A stretch of 64,000 bases of DNA from an uncultured Psychroserpens sp. (GCA_947488655.1 CANKZZ010000002.1:186001-250000), one strand, 5' to 3'. Positions 24,899 through 33,425 are shown, numbered from the stretch's first letter. Notes: generated from the sequence alone by a model not told the origin. Program-made: numbers and translations.

Positions 24899-26299
24899 AT
24901 GAATACTAAATATATTGACTTGGTAAATCAAACTTTTGATTTTCCTCAAGAAGAATTTAAACTAGAAAATAAAACCTTAGAGTTTCATGACATTGACCTT
25001 ATGAAGTTGGTTGAAGAGTATGGAGCACCTTTAAAATTTACTTATTTACCACAAATCTCAAATAACATTAATCGTGCAAAAAAATGGTTTGCAAATGCTA
25101 TAGAGAAAAATAACTATAAAGGAAAATACAATTACTGCTATTGCACAAAAAGCTCGCATTTTAAACATGTACTTGATGAGGCGTTAACAAACAATATACA
25201 TATAGAAACGTCTTCGGCTTTTGATATTGATATTGTTGAGCGTTTAAAAGCCGAAGGTAAAATTACTAACGATACTTTTGTAATTAGCAATGGGTTTAAA
25301 CGAGCACAATACGTTACAAATATTGCCAGACTTATTAATAACGGTCACAAAAATGCAATTCCAATTATTGATAATTATGAAGAGATAGATTTGCTTTCCG
25401 AAGAAATAAAAGGAAAATTTAATGTTGGGATTAGAATAGCTTCGGAAGAAGAACCAAAATTTGAGTTTTATACTTCCAGATTAGGAATTGGTTACAAAAA
25501 TATCGTACCATTTTACAAGAGCCAAATTCAGAATAATAAAAAAGTAGAGCTTAAAATGCTTCATTTTTTTATCAATACAGGTATTAGAGATAATGCTTAT
25601 TATTGGAACGAGCTTAATAAATGTTTAAAGGTGTATACGAGTTTAAAAAAGATTTGTCCGTCTTTAAATAGTTTAAATATTGGAGGAGGTTTTCCAATAA
25701 AAAACTCTTTGGCTTATGATTTTGATTACGAGTATATGGTTGATGAAATTGTTAATCAAATCAAAACAGTTTGCGAAGATGAAGAGGTAGATGTGCCAAA
25801 CATTTTTACCGAGTTTGGTAGTTTTACTGTAGGAGAAAGTGGTGGAGCTATATATGAAGTGCTCTACCAAAAACAACAGAATGATCGTGAGAAATGGAAT
25901 ATGATTAACTCATCTTTTATAACAACATTACCAGATACTTGGGCAATTAATAAACGCTTTATTATGTTGCCAATTAACCGTTGGTATGATAGTTATGAAC
26001 GCGTATTATTGGGAGGATTAACTTGTGATAGTGATGATTATTATAATAGTGAGCAACATATGAATGCTATCTATCTACCTAAGTATAATAAAGATAAACC
26101 CTTATATATAGGCTTTTTTAACACAGGAGCTTATCAAGAAACTATTGGCGGATTTGGAGGTTTGCAACACTGCTTAATCCCATCGCCAAAGCATATTTTA
26201 ATTCAAAAGGATGATGAAGGAAACATCACCACAAAACTATTTAGTGAACAACAAAAAAGTGAAGACTTACTTAAAATTTTAGGTTACAATGAGCAATAA
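24899..26299 (+). CDS. speA: Arginine decarboxylase (fold type III, PLP)
   Basis: A 466-residue alanine-racemase-fold decarboxylase, making agmatine from arginine. The PLP lysine sits in NYCYCTKSSHF, the counterpart of YAVKAN in relatives. SLNIGGGFP is the phosphate-binding glycine loop, FTEFGSFTVGESGG matches the C-terminal sheet-domain entry, and LLGGLTCDSDD carries the active-site Cys-Asp pair. It is shorter than the 630-residue E. coli SpeA, as usual in Bacteroidota. It overlaps the agmatinase gene by 11 nt, which supports arginine as substrate. Two octamer copies (25396 and 25440) lie inside it. Confidence 0.9.
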   Translation: MNTKYIDLVNQTFDFPQEEFKLENKTLEFHDIDLMKLVEEYGAPLKFTYLPQISNNINRAKKWFANAIEKNNYKGKYNYCYCTKSSHFKHVLDEALTNNIHIETSSAFDIDIVERLKAEGKITNDTFVISNGFKRAQYVTNIARLINNGHKNAIPIIDNYEEIDLLSEEIKGKFNVGIRIASEEEPKFEFYTSRLGIGYKNIVPFYKSQIQNNKKVELKMLHFFINTGIRDNAYYWNELNKCLKVYTSLKKICPSLNSLNIGGGFPIKNSLAYDFDYEYMVDEIVNQIKTVCEDEEVDVPNIFTEFGSFTVGESGGAIYEVLYQKQQNDREKWNMINSSFITTLPDTWAINKRFIMLPINRWYDSYERVLLGGLTCDSDDYYNSEQHMNAIYLPKYNKDKPLYIGFFNTGAYQETIGGFGGLQHCLIPSPKHILIQKDDEGNITTKLFSEQQKSEDLLKILGYNEQ

Positions 26300-27230
26300 G
26301 ACTTACGCAGGAATAGAAGAGCAATTTTCTAAATTAGACAGTTCTAAAATTGTACTAATTCCAGTACCATATGATGGTACGAGCACATGGCAAAAAGGAT
26401 CAGATAAAGGGCCTGAGGCTTTTTTAAACGCTTCAGAAAACATGGAACTTTACGACATTGAAACAGAAACAGAAGTGTATAAGCAAGGTGTTTATCTTGC
26501 AGATGCAATTACTGAGAACTCATCACCTGAAAAAATGGTAGATGAGGTTCACCAAACAACAAAAAAGTACATTAAACGTAATAAGTTTGTGACTACTTTT
26601 GGTGGAGAACATTCTATCTCAATAGGTACAATTAGAGCATTTAATGAGTGCTTTGATGATTTAACAGTGTTACAAATTGATGCTCACGCAGATTTGAGAA
26701 GCGAGTATCAAGGTAGTAAGTGTAATCATGCATGTGCTGTTTACGAGGCTAGCCAAACAACTAACTTAATACAAGTTGGTATTCGTAGCATGGATGTTAT
26801 GGAGACTACAGTAATGGATAATGACAAAACTTATTTTGCGCACGAAATGGCACAAGATGATGCTTGGATGGATTCGGCAATTGATCAAATGACAGATAAT
26901 GTTTATATTACGTTTGATTTAGATGCGTTTGATCCTTCAATTATGCCATCCACAGGTACTCCAGAGCCTGGAGGATTATTATGGTACGAGACAATAGAGT
27001 TTTTACGTCAAGTATTTGAAGAGAAAAATGTGGTAGGTTTTGACATCGTAGAGTTATGTCCAAACGATAAAGAAAAATCGTCTGATTTTCTTGCTGCAAA
27101 ACTCTATTATAAAATGCTTACTTATAAATTTTTAAACGAAAACGTAGACGACGATTTCGATAATTCTATTAATGAAACCAAAGGAAACCCTATCAAAGTT
27201 TCTAAATTTAACAATGACGATGACAACTAA
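26289..27230 (+). CDS. speB: Agmatinase
   Basis: An ureohydrolase of 313 residues that splits agmatine to putrescine and urea. The dimanganese ligands are seen in GGEHSISIG, QIDAHADLR and TFDLDAFDPSIMPSTGTPEP; the last is the agmatinase/arginase signature. It overlaps speA by 11 nt upstream and the next gene by about 17 nt downstream, so the operon is tightly coupled. The C-terminal 30 residues are Asp/Asn-rich and may be dispensable. Proclavaminate- or guanidinobutyrase-type activity is less likely in this context. Confidence 0.93.
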   Translation: MSNKTYAGIEEQFSKLDSSKIVLIPVPYDGTSTWQKGSDKGPEAFLNASENMELYDIETETEVYKQGVYLADAITENSSPEKMVDEVHQTTKKYIKRNKFVTTFGGEHSISIGTIRAFNECFDDLTVLQIDAHADLRSEYQGSKCNHACAVYEASQTTNLIQVGIRSMDVMETTVMDNDKTYFAHEMAQDDAWMDSAIDQMTDNVYITFDLDAFDPSIMPSTGTPEPGGLLWYETIEFLRQVFEEKNVVGFDIVELCPNDKEKSSDFLAAKLYYKMLTYKFLNENVDDDFDNSINETKGNPIKVSKFNNDDDN

Positions 27231-28197
27231 TAAAGGAGAAATTTCAAAATTTATAGAAAAGTATTATTTACACTTTAATGCAGCAGCTCTAGTTGATGCA
27301 GCAAAAGGGTATGAAGACCAACTAAACGCTGGTGCTAAAATGCTAGTGTCACTTGCTGGTGCTATGAGTACTGCCGAATTGGGAAAAATCTTTGCAGAAA
27401 TGATTCGTCAAGATAAAGTACATATCGTGTCTTGCACAGGTGCAAATTTAGAAGAAGATATTATGAACTTGGTTGCACACTCTCATTACAAACGTGTACC
27501 AAATTATCGTGATTTAACACCTCAAGAAGAATGGGATTTATTGGAGAAAGGTTTAAACCGTGTTACAGATACTTGTATCCCAGAAGAGGAAGCTTTTCGT
27601 AGAATACAAGAACACATTGTAAAAATATGGCAAGATGCCGAAGCAAAAGGAGAGCGTTACCTACCACATGAATATATGTACAAGTTATTGTTATCTGGAG
27701 TTTTGGAGGAGCATTACGAAATAGATTTAAAAGATTCATGGATGTATGCAGCTGCCGAAAAAAATCTACCTATTGTTTGCCCAGGTTGGGAAGACAGTAC
27801 AATGGGTAACATTTTTGCGAGCTACGTTTTAAAAGGAGAGTTAAAAGCTAGCACAATGAAATCTGGGATTGAGTACATGACATTTTTAGCAGATTGGTAC
27901 ACAGACAATTCTAAAAAAGGAATTGGTTTCTTCCAAATTGGAGGAGGTATTGCAGGAGATTTTCCTATTTGTGTCGTACCAATGTTGTACCAAGATATGG
28001 AGCGTACAGATACGCCTTTTTGGAGTTATTTTTGCCAAATAAGTGATTCTACAACTAGTTATGGTTCATACTCTGGTGCAGTACCTAATGAAAAAATTAC
28101 TTGGGGCAAATTAGATATCAATACTCCAAAATTTATTATAGAAAGTGATGCAACCATCGTGGCACCTTTAATATTTGCTTATCTCCTTGATATGTAA
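27214..28197 (+). CDS. Deoxyhypusine-synthase-like enzyme (probable homospermidine synthase)
   Basis: A protein of about 327 residues of the deoxyhypusine synthase family. The ATG at 27214 (or 27220), inside the end of speB, fits the family start better than an ATG at 27172. NAD-site and active-site features include SLAGAMSTAELG, SCTGANLEEDI, PIVCPGWEDSTMG and IGGGIAGDFP. The lysine that carries the aminobutyl group is kept in ITWGKL (near residue 299). Bacteria lack eIF5A, so the acceptor cannot be the eukaryotic one. In Flavobacteriaceae, where sym-homospermidine is the characteristic polyamine, this enzyme most likely joins putrescine units. Confidence 0.85.
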   Translation: MTMTTNKGEISKFIEKYYLHFNAAALVDAAKGYEDQLNAGAKMLVSLAGAMSTAELGKIFAEMIRQDKVHIVSCTGANLEEDIMNLVAHSHYKRVPNYRDLTPQEEWDLLEKGLNRVTDTCIPEEEAFRRIQEHIVKIWQDAEAKGERYLPHEYMYKLLLSGVLEEHYEIDLKDSWMYAAAEKNLPIVCPGWEDSTMGNIFASYVLKGELKASTMKSGIEYMTFLADWYTDNSKKGIGFFQIGGGIAGDFPICVVPMLYQDMERTDTPFWSYFCQISDSTTSYGSYSGAVPNEKITWGKLDINTPKFIIESDATIVAPLIFAYLLDM

Positions 28198-29726
28198 TGG
28201 AAGATCATAAAATTGAAAATATAGAATTAAAGTTTTTAACGGTTGACGATTTTGAAGAATTAAAATCGGCAACCCTAGAATCTTATGGAGGTGTATTAGA
28301 GTCTTTTTGGAAAAAAGATCATATCCAGCAATTAACAACAATGTTTCAAAAAGGGCAAGTCGTCATTAAAATAGATGGCAAACTTGCAGGTTGTGCATTA
28401 TCAATTATTGTTGATTATGATAAAATAGATGATCATCATACTTATGCAGATATTATTACTGGAGACAAATTTAAAAATCATGATCCAGATGGTGATGTTC
28501 TCTACGGAATTGATGTTTTCATCAAACCAGAATATAGAGGGTTACGTTTGGGTAGGCGTCTTTATGATTATCGTAAAGAAATTTGTGAAGAATTAAATTT
28601 AAAAGGAATTGTCTTTGGCGGAAGAATGCCGAATTTTCATAAACATTCTCAATTAACACCCAAAGAATATATAGAAAGAGTAAAACGTAAAGAGATACAT
28701 GATCCTGTTTTAAATTTTCAAATTTCTAATGATTTTCACCCTGTTCGTGTATTAAAAGGATACTTAGAAGGAGACACTGCATCAAACGAATATGCAGTTT
28801 TAATGGAGTGGGATAATATTTATTACACTAAAAAAAGCAAAAAAGCTAGTACTGTTAAAACTGTGGTACGATTAGGTTTAATTCAATGGCAAATGAGAAC
28901 CTATAACAGTTTAGAAGAGTTAATGCAACAAGTAGAATATTTTGTAGATAGTGTTGCAGCATACAGGTCTGACTTTGCATTATTTCCAGAGTTCTTTAAT
29001 GCACCATTAATGGCAAAATATAATCATATGTATGAGCCAGATGCTATTAGAGAGCTTGCAAAATACACAAAGGTTATTGTTGAAAAAATGCAACAATTAT
29101 CAATCTCTTATAATATCAATATTATTACTGGTAGCATGCCAGAGTTAATTGATGACAAATTATTTAACGTAGGTTATTTATGTCGAAGAGATGGTAGTTT
29201 AGAACGTTATGAGAAAATCCATGTTACTCCAGATGAAGCTAAAGTTTGGGGAATGCAGAGAGGTCATAAACTACAAACGTTTGAAACTGATGCAGGTAAA
29301 ATAGGAATCTTAATTTGTTATGACTCTGAGTTTCCTGAGCTATCAAGATTATTGTCTGATGAGGGCATGGATATATTATTTGTACCTTTTTTAACAGATA
29401 CTCAAAATGGTTATTCTAGAGTGCGTTTGTGTGCGCAAGCAAGAGCTATTGAGAATGAATGTTATGTTGCAATAGCAGGTAGTGTTGGTAATTTGCCAAA
29501 TGTAAATAATATGGATATACAATATGCTCAGTCTGCAGTATTTACGCCTTGTGATTTTTCATTTCCTAGTAATGGGATTAAGGCAGAGGCCACCACAAAT
29601 ACCGAAATGATATTAGTTGCAGATGTAGATTTAAGTTTATTAAGAGAGTTACATTCTTTTGGAGCTGTTAAAAATTTGAAAGATCGAAGAAAAGATGTTT
29701 ATGACGTTATACGTGTAAAAGAATAA
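28197..29726 (+). CDS. Bifunctional GNAT acetyltransferase - carbon-nitrogen hydrolase
   Basis: A fusion of 509 residues whose ATG shares one base with the previous stop (TAATG). Residues about 8-215 are a GNAT domain with the acetyl-CoA loop IKPEYRGLRLGRRLYDYRKE. Residues about 225-505 are a nitrilase-superfamily amidohydrolase with the triad Glu in LFPEFFNAPL, Lys in RYEKIHVTPDE and Cys in LICYDSEFPELSR. In this operon the substrate could be an N-acetylated or N-carbamoyl polyamine, giving reversible acetylation in one chain; that is inference. The architecture is recurrent in Bacteroidota beside DHS-like genes. Confidence 0.88.
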   Translation: MEDHKIENIELKFLTVDDFEELKSATLESYGGVLESFWKKDHIQQLTTMFQKGQVVIKIDGKLAGCALSIIVDYDKIDDHHTYADIITGDKFKNHDPDGDVLYGIDVFIKPEYRGLRLGRRLYDYRKEICEELNLKGIVFGGRMPNFHKHSQLTPKEYIERVKRKEIHDPVLNFQISNDFHPVRVLKGYLEGDTASNEYAVLMEWDNIYYTKKSKKASTVKTVVRLGLIQWQMRTYNSLEELMQQVEYFVDSVAAYRSDFALFPEFFNAPLMAKYNHMYEPDAIRELAKYTKVIVEKMQQLSISYNINIITGSMPELIDDKLFNVGYLCRRDGSLERYEKIHVTPDEAKVWGMQRGHKLQTFETDAGKIGILICYDSEFPELSRLLSDEGMDILFVPFLTDTQNGYSRVRLCAQARAIENECYVAIAGSVGNLPNVNNMDIQYAQSAVFTPCDFSFPSNGIKAEATTNTEMILVADVDLSLLRELHSFGAVKNLKDRRKDVYDVIRVKE

Positions 29727-29730
29727 TTGG

Positions 29731-29738
29731 TATCTTTA
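29731..29738 (+). promoter_or_regulatory. Possible -7 element (TATCTTTA)
   Basis: TATCTTTA differs from TAnnTTTG only at the last base and lies 35 nt before the ATG of the acidic protein gene. There is no visible -33 partner, so it is weakly supported. Confidence 0.3.
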
Positions 29739-29772
29739 GCCTAAAATTAGCTCCAATATATTATTTATTAAG

Positions 29773-30102
29773 ATGAAAAGTAAAGACGCAAATTTAAAAA
29801 GAGTCATAGTTGACTTTAAAAAATTAACTCCAGAAATTTTAGCATTATTGGTAGAAAAATATCCTGATGGATATGATGATGATAATATTATTTCATTTAA
29901 AAATGCTAAAAATGAAACTGTAGAAGCTGTTGAGGTTATAACCGAAGACACAAAGTATTTGGTCAAAGTGAGTACTAAACTAGAGCTCACTATGGAAAAT
30001 TATGATGAAGATGATTATGAAGACTTTGATGATGATGATCCAGATGCAGTAACAGACCCAAATTTAGAACCAGGAGAAGATCCAGATTTTGATGAAGACT
30101 AA
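29773..30102 (+). CDS. Small protein with highly acidic C-terminal tail
   Basis: A 109-residue cytoplasmic protein of unknown function. The first 75 residues look like a compact alpha/beta domain (KRVIVDFKKLTPEILALLVE, then strands VEAVEVITEDTKYLVKV). The last 34 are almost entirely Asp, Glu and Pro (EDDYEDFDDDDPDAV). This layout recalls the delta subunit of Firmicutes RNA polymerase, but no homology is claimed. An AT-rich 8-bp hairpin follows the stop. It is probably a conserved flavobacterial protein acting by nucleic-acid mimicry or as a chaperone-like acidic tail. Confidence 0.7.
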   Translation: MKSKDANLKRVIVDFKKLTPEILALLVEKYPDGYDDDNIISFKNAKNETVEAVEVITEDTKYLVKVSTKLELTMENYDEDDYEDFDDDDPDAVTDPNLEPGEDPDFDED

Positions 30103-30105
30103 TTT

Positions 30106-30127
30106 ATAGTTATTAAAATATAACTAT
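30106..30127 (+). terminator. AT-rich hairpin after the acidic protein gene
   Basis: ATAGTTAT (30106-30113) and ATAACTAT (30120-30127) form a perfect 8-bp stem with a 6-nt loop just after the stop codon. It is almost GC-free, so as a terminator it is weak. The remaining 170 bp up to the next gene contain one copy of the TTCCGAAG octamer (30257) and nothing else recognised. Confidence 0.4.
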
Positions 30128-30301
30128 CATATTTTCAATATGTTAAATTTAACGAGCACTTAATCTAAAACAGCTTAGAAATCGTATATAAAGTATTCCA
30201 CACGTAATTCATTAAATGAAATTACTAAAAGCGCTCTCGGACTTGTAGTGGCAAATTTCCGAAGAAAATAATACAATTTTCAACGTTTAAACTTTATTAA
30301 T

Positions 30302-30646
30302 ATGAAAACAAAATCAATTACTATTGCTAGTTTTTTAACGATTTGCCTCTTTGTTTTAACATCAATGACAACCACTCAAGAAACAACAGTTTTTGAAGGT
30401 ATATTTGACGGTCAAGAGGATTACGGTTATAATTTTATTGGTGTTAATGAAGATGATGATGAGTACACAATGACGTTTCAAAATGTAGACGAAACGGTGT
30501 TTAAATCTTTTGATTTAAAATCTAATAAATTAGTGGGTTCAAAATTTTCGGTAACATATACTACAAAAATAGAGAAAGAAACAGATGAAGAAGGTTATGA
30601 AGATGATGTAGAAATTTATACAATTATAGCCCTAAAAAAACTATAA
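30302..30646 (+). CDS. Small secreted protein, function unknown
   Basis: A 114-residue protein with a signal-like N-terminus (ITIASFLTICLFVLTSM). The mature part of about 90 residues is acidic and strand-rich (TVFEGIFDGQEDYGYNF, DEYTMTFQNVDETVF) and ends in a basic LKKL. It resembles a small beta-barrel or OB-type secreted domain. It is monocistronic: a strong terminator follows at 30669-30699. No family was recognised. Confidence 0.6.
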   Translation: MKTKSITIASFLTICLFVLTSMTTTQETTVFEGIFDGQEDYGYNFIGVNEDDDEYTMTFQNVDETVFKSFDLKSNKLVGSKFSVTYTTKIEKETDEEGYEDDVEIYTIIALKKL

Positions 30647-30668
30647 TTTTAGTACCTTATTATGATTG

Positions 30669-30699
30669 AGCCAACTCTTTTGAGTTGGCTTTTTTTTTT
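30669..30699 (+). terminator. Strong rho-independent terminator
   Basis: AGCCAACTC (30669-30677), a TTTT loop and GAGTTGGCT (30682-30690) form a perfect 9-bp stem followed by an uninterrupted T run to 30699. It ends transcription of the small secreted protein gene and isolates the sigma factor unit downstream. Confidence 0.92.
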
Positions 30700-30706
30700 A
30701 CTACAC

Positions 30707-30750
30707 AGTAATTTATGGCCTTAATTACTTCAAAGTTTCATGACTTTGAA
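30707..30750. repeat. Two adjacent perfect inverted repeats upstream of the sigma factor gene
   Basis: AGTAATT (30707-30713) faces AATTACT (30723-30729), and sharing its last base TTCAAAGT (30729-30736) faces ACTTTGAA (30743-30750). They lie 70-115 bp before the sigma gene and could be an operator pair or RNA hairpins in its leader. Confidence 0.5.
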
Positions 30751-30820
30751 AATAATTTATTAAAAAGGTGTGACTTATTTAAGAGATTGGTGTTTCTATA
30801 ATATAACCCACTAATTAAAA

Positions 30821-31387
30821 TTGAAAAATTCAACAGATATCAAATCATTAACAGATAATGAAATTATTGATATCATTTTAAATAAAGGTAACTCGCAATA
30901 TTTTGGAGAACTATATGATAGATATATCACAAAAGTTCTTAATAAATGTTTAGGTTTTTCTAGTTCTATAGAAGAAGCAGAAGACCTTACACAAGATGTT
31001 TTTATTCATGCATACTCCAAGTTATCTTCTTTTAAAACGCACATAAGTTTTAGAAAATGGTTGTTTGTATTGACTTATAATTTTTGTGTGAATTATGTCA
31101 ATAGAGATAAGAATAGAAAAATGAGTAGAGCCTCTGTAGAACTTACAGATGCTAATGAATTACTTATTGATGTAGATGATAATAGTCTCTTTCAATTAAA
31201 AGAACAACAATTAGAAAAGGCGCTTGAGATAATTGCACCAGAAGATAAAATGATTGTGTTATTAAAGTATCAAGACGATTTATCCATTAAAGAACTCCAA
31301 ATCATTTTTGATTTAGGTGAAAGTGCTATAAAAATGCGATTAAAACGTGCAAAATCCAGATTAATTCAAGCATATAATACGATATAA
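30821..31387 (+). CDS. ECF-type RNA polymerase sigma factor
   Basis: A 188-residue sigma-70 family protein with region 2 (FGELYDRYITKVLNKC, EEAEDLTQDVFIHAYSKL, FRKWLFVLTYNFCVNYV) and region 4 (LKYQDDLSIKELQIIFDLGE, AIKMRLKRAKSRLI). Translation appears to begin at the TTG at 30821: a stop lies in frame 9 nt upstream and no ATG precedes region 2. The next gene begins on the base after its stop. The usual membrane anti-sigma partner is absent; a 70-residue soluble protein takes that position. It may control the envelope-stress-like genes downstream (MscS, head-GIN). Confidence 0.92.
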   Translation: MKNSTDIKSLTDNEIIDIILNKGNSQYFGELYDRYITKVLNKCLGFSSSIEEAEDLTQDVFIHAYSKLSSFKTHISFRKWLFVLTYNFCVNYVNRDKNRKMSRASVELTDANELLIDVDDNSLFQLKEQQLEKALEIIAPEDKMIVLLKYQDDLSIKELQIIFDLGESAIKMRLKRAKSRLIQAYNTI

Positions 31388-31600
31388 ATGCAGAACAAAA
31401 ATCCTTTTAAAAATTTAGGTCAGCCACCTGTTGAAGCTTCAGAGAAGTTAAAGAAAAAGGTGATGGATGGTGTAGAGAGCATTGAGCTTTTAAGAGATAT
31501 AACAACTCTATTTACCGTTAATTATGGATCAGCATTGGTTGATTTGTTTACTATAAATTCAAAAGATAAAAAAAGGAATAAAAGAGATAACAATAACTAA
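31388..31600 (+). CDS. Tiny soluble protein co-transcribed with the sigma factor
   Basis: A 70-residue protein starting directly after the sigma factor stop (TAA-ATG). It has an amphipathic helix (VEASEKLKKKVMDGVESIEL), a short central hydrophobic stretch (ITTLFTVNYGSALVDLF) and a strongly basic, Asn-rich tail. There is no transmembrane helix or zinc-type anti-sigma motif. Because of its position it could be a minimal anti-sigma or co-regulator; this is inference. No family was recognised. Confidence 0.65.
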   Translation: MQNKNPFKNLGQPPVEASEKLKKKVMDGVESIELLRDITTLFTVNYGSALVDLFTINSKDKKRNKRDNNN

Positions 31601-31616
31601 CTAAATATTATTTATC

Positions 31617-32444
31617 ATGGAAACTATTAATGATTGGACAAACATTTTATTAGACTCTTTAAGAGAAATGAGTCTGGATATTGCCGAAGTAATACCAAAT
31701 ATTTTGGGAGCTATTTTGATTTTAATATTAGGTTGGATAATTACTAAATTTTTAGTGTTTTTAACTAAACGATTTTTAAAATTTACTAAGGTTGATGGAT
31801 TAATGGATAATCTAAAGCAAAAAGAGGCTTTTGGATCAATAAAGTGGGATTTTAAAATTTCTAAAATTATCATCACAACATTAAAATTTATGATGTTTTT
31901 GGTCTTTTTAACTGTAGCACTAGAAGTTTTAAATTGGGAGGTTATTTCAAAAGAAATTGGAGGTCTCTTAAGTTATATACCTAAGTTATTAATTGCAGTA
32001 GTCTTGTTTATGGTAGGCATCTATATTGCAGGTTTTGTTAAAAAAATAGTTAGAGGATTCTTTAGTTCGTTTGAGCTTACAGGATCTAAAACTATTGCTA
32101 ACATTGTTTATTACCTCATAGTTATCATTGTTACTATAATGGCTCTAAACCAAGCACAAATTGATACTACTATTATTACCAATAATTTAACTCTTGTTTT
32201 AGGTGCGTTTTTACTTACCATCTCAATTAGTTTAGGATTAGGATCTAGATCTACAATTCAAAAAATAATAGCTTCATTTTATTCTAATAAGCAATATGAG
32301 ATTGGAGAAACAATAGTTGTAGATAATATAGAAGGAAAAATAATTGGTTTTAATAATATTAGTGTAACAATTAAAACAGTAAAAGGGAGAATGGTAATCC
32401 CAATAAATGAAATTATTGAAACTAGAATTGAAATTTTAGATTAA
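31617..32444 (+). CDS. Mechanosensitive ion channel (MscS family)
   Basis: A 275-residue small-conductance mechanosensitive channel. Helices at about 22-50, 90-110, 122-145, 162-185 and 190-210 are followed by the pore-lining and beta-domain region LGLGSRSTIQKIIASFYSNK and YEIGETIVVDNIEGKIIGF, then IPINEIIE. It includes the conserved TM-helix repeat (ILGAILILILGWIITKFL) common in bacterial short MscS homologues, and stops soon after the beta domain, lacking the large vestibule. It is 16 bp after the sigma-associated gene. It protects cells from hypo-osmotic shock. Confidence 0.9.
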   Translation: METINDWTNILLDSLREMSLDIAEVIPNILGAILILILGWIITKFLVFLTKRFLKFTKVDGLMDNLKQKEAFGSIKWDFKISKIIITTLKFMMFLVFLTVALEVLNWEVISKEIGGLLSYIPKLLIAVVLFMVGIYIAGFVKKIVRGFFSSFELTGSKTIANIVYYLIVIIVTIMALNQAQIDTTIITNNLTLVLGAFLLTISISLGLGSRSTIQKIIASFYSNKQYEIGETIVVDNIEGKIIGFNNISVTIKTVKGRMVIPINEIIETRIEILD

Positions 32445-32446
32445 AA

Positions 32447-32568
32447 AATAGAAACAAGATTTTTTATAAAAGGTTGATAAAAAAATAGTTGGTTATAGTA
32501 ATCTGTTTCTATTATAAATGAAGTACGGTTATCTATTTATTAAATGATAAACAAGATGACCGTTACTT
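32447..32568. repeat. Inverted repeats in the mscS - head-GIN gap
   Basis: AATAGAAACA (32447-32456) faces TGTTTCTATT (32504-32513), and AAGTACGGTTATC (32521-32533) faces the near-complement GATGACCGTTACTT (32555-32568). They could form terminator or leader hairpins in this 149-bp gap. There is no T run, so function is unclear. Confidence 0.4.
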
Positions 32569-32593
32569 CTATTAAGTAAAAAATAAAACAAGT

Positions 32594-33424
32594 ATGAAAA
32601 CAAATAAAATAATTGCAATAGTAGTGATGTGCTTTTTTATGCTGCCAGTTTTGGCTCAAAAAAAAGAGAAAATAAAAGGTAATAAGGATGTAATTAATGT
32701 CTTTAATAATTTAGATGCTTTTAACGAAATTATAATTAGTGATGGTTTAGAGATTTCTTTAATGCAAACAAGCTCTAGTGGAGTTGGCCTTGTTACAGAT
32801 TCTAATTTAGTTGATGTTTTGAAGTTTGAAGTGGTAGATAGTATTTTAAATATCTACCAATCTAAAAGAATAACGTCGAGTAAAAAACTAGAAATCTCTG
32901 TTACTTTTAGTAAGATTGAAAAATTAACATTAAGACAAGGCGCTAAAATAGAAGGACAAAACAAGTTTCTATTAGATACATTGATGATTAATGTATTTGA
33001 TGGTAGTTATTTTGATTTAGACATTAATTCTAAACAAACCACAATAAACATCAATGATAATTCTAAGGCAAAACTTCAGCTTAAAAGCTACGCATCAATG
33101 ATAACGTTAAATGATAACGCATATCTTAAGGGAAGCCTATCTATAGAAGATTTAAAGATGACTATAAATAAAAAAGCAGATATAAATATTGAGGGTAATG
33201 CTGATGTTCTAAATCTAATAACCACTGGATCAACAGATATAAAAGCTAAAGACTTGAAGGTTACTAATGCTAGCTTAAATGCATCAAATTCTTCAGATAT
33301 TTATTTATATGTAAGTAAAGAACTTAGTATTTATGCTAAAGGCAAAAGCTATATTTATGTTTATGGCACACCTCACATTACTGTAGAAGGACTTAATGAT
33401 AAATCTCAAATTATAAAAAAATAA
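32594..33424 (+). CDS. Head-GIN (DUF2807) domain secreted protein
   Basis: A 276-residue exported protein with a signal peptide ending LAQ. The mature region matches the GIN/DUF2807 autotransporter-adhesin-like fold: FNNLDAFNEIIISDGLEISL, then KKLEISVTFSKIEKLTLRQG and a run of short beta-solenoid turns with Asn/Asp-Ser repeats (INDNSKAKLQLKS, LNDNAYLKGSL, ASNSSDIYLYV). These proteins are common in Bacteroidota envelopes; their role is unknown. It is followed after 1 bp by the LapA-like gene. Confidence 0.88.
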   Translation: MKTNKIIAIVVMCFFMLPVLAQKKEKIKGNKDVINVFNNLDAFNEIIISDGLEISLMQTSSSGVGLVTDSNLVDVLKFEVVDSILNIYQSKRITSSKKLEISVTFSKIEKLTLRQGAKIEGQNKFLLDTLMINVFDGSYFDLDINSKQTTININDNSKAKLQLKSYASMITLNDNAYLKGSLSIEDLKMTINKKADINIEGNADVLNLITTGSTDIKAKDLKVTNASLNASNSSDIYLYVSKELSIYAKGKSYIYVYGTPHITVEGLNDKSQIIKK

Positions 33425-33425
33425 G

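Noticed and set aside
29990-30100. Acidic low-complexity coding region as a DNA repeat
   Set aside because: The GAT/GAA-rich DNA follows from the Asp/Glu tail and shows no tandem unit.
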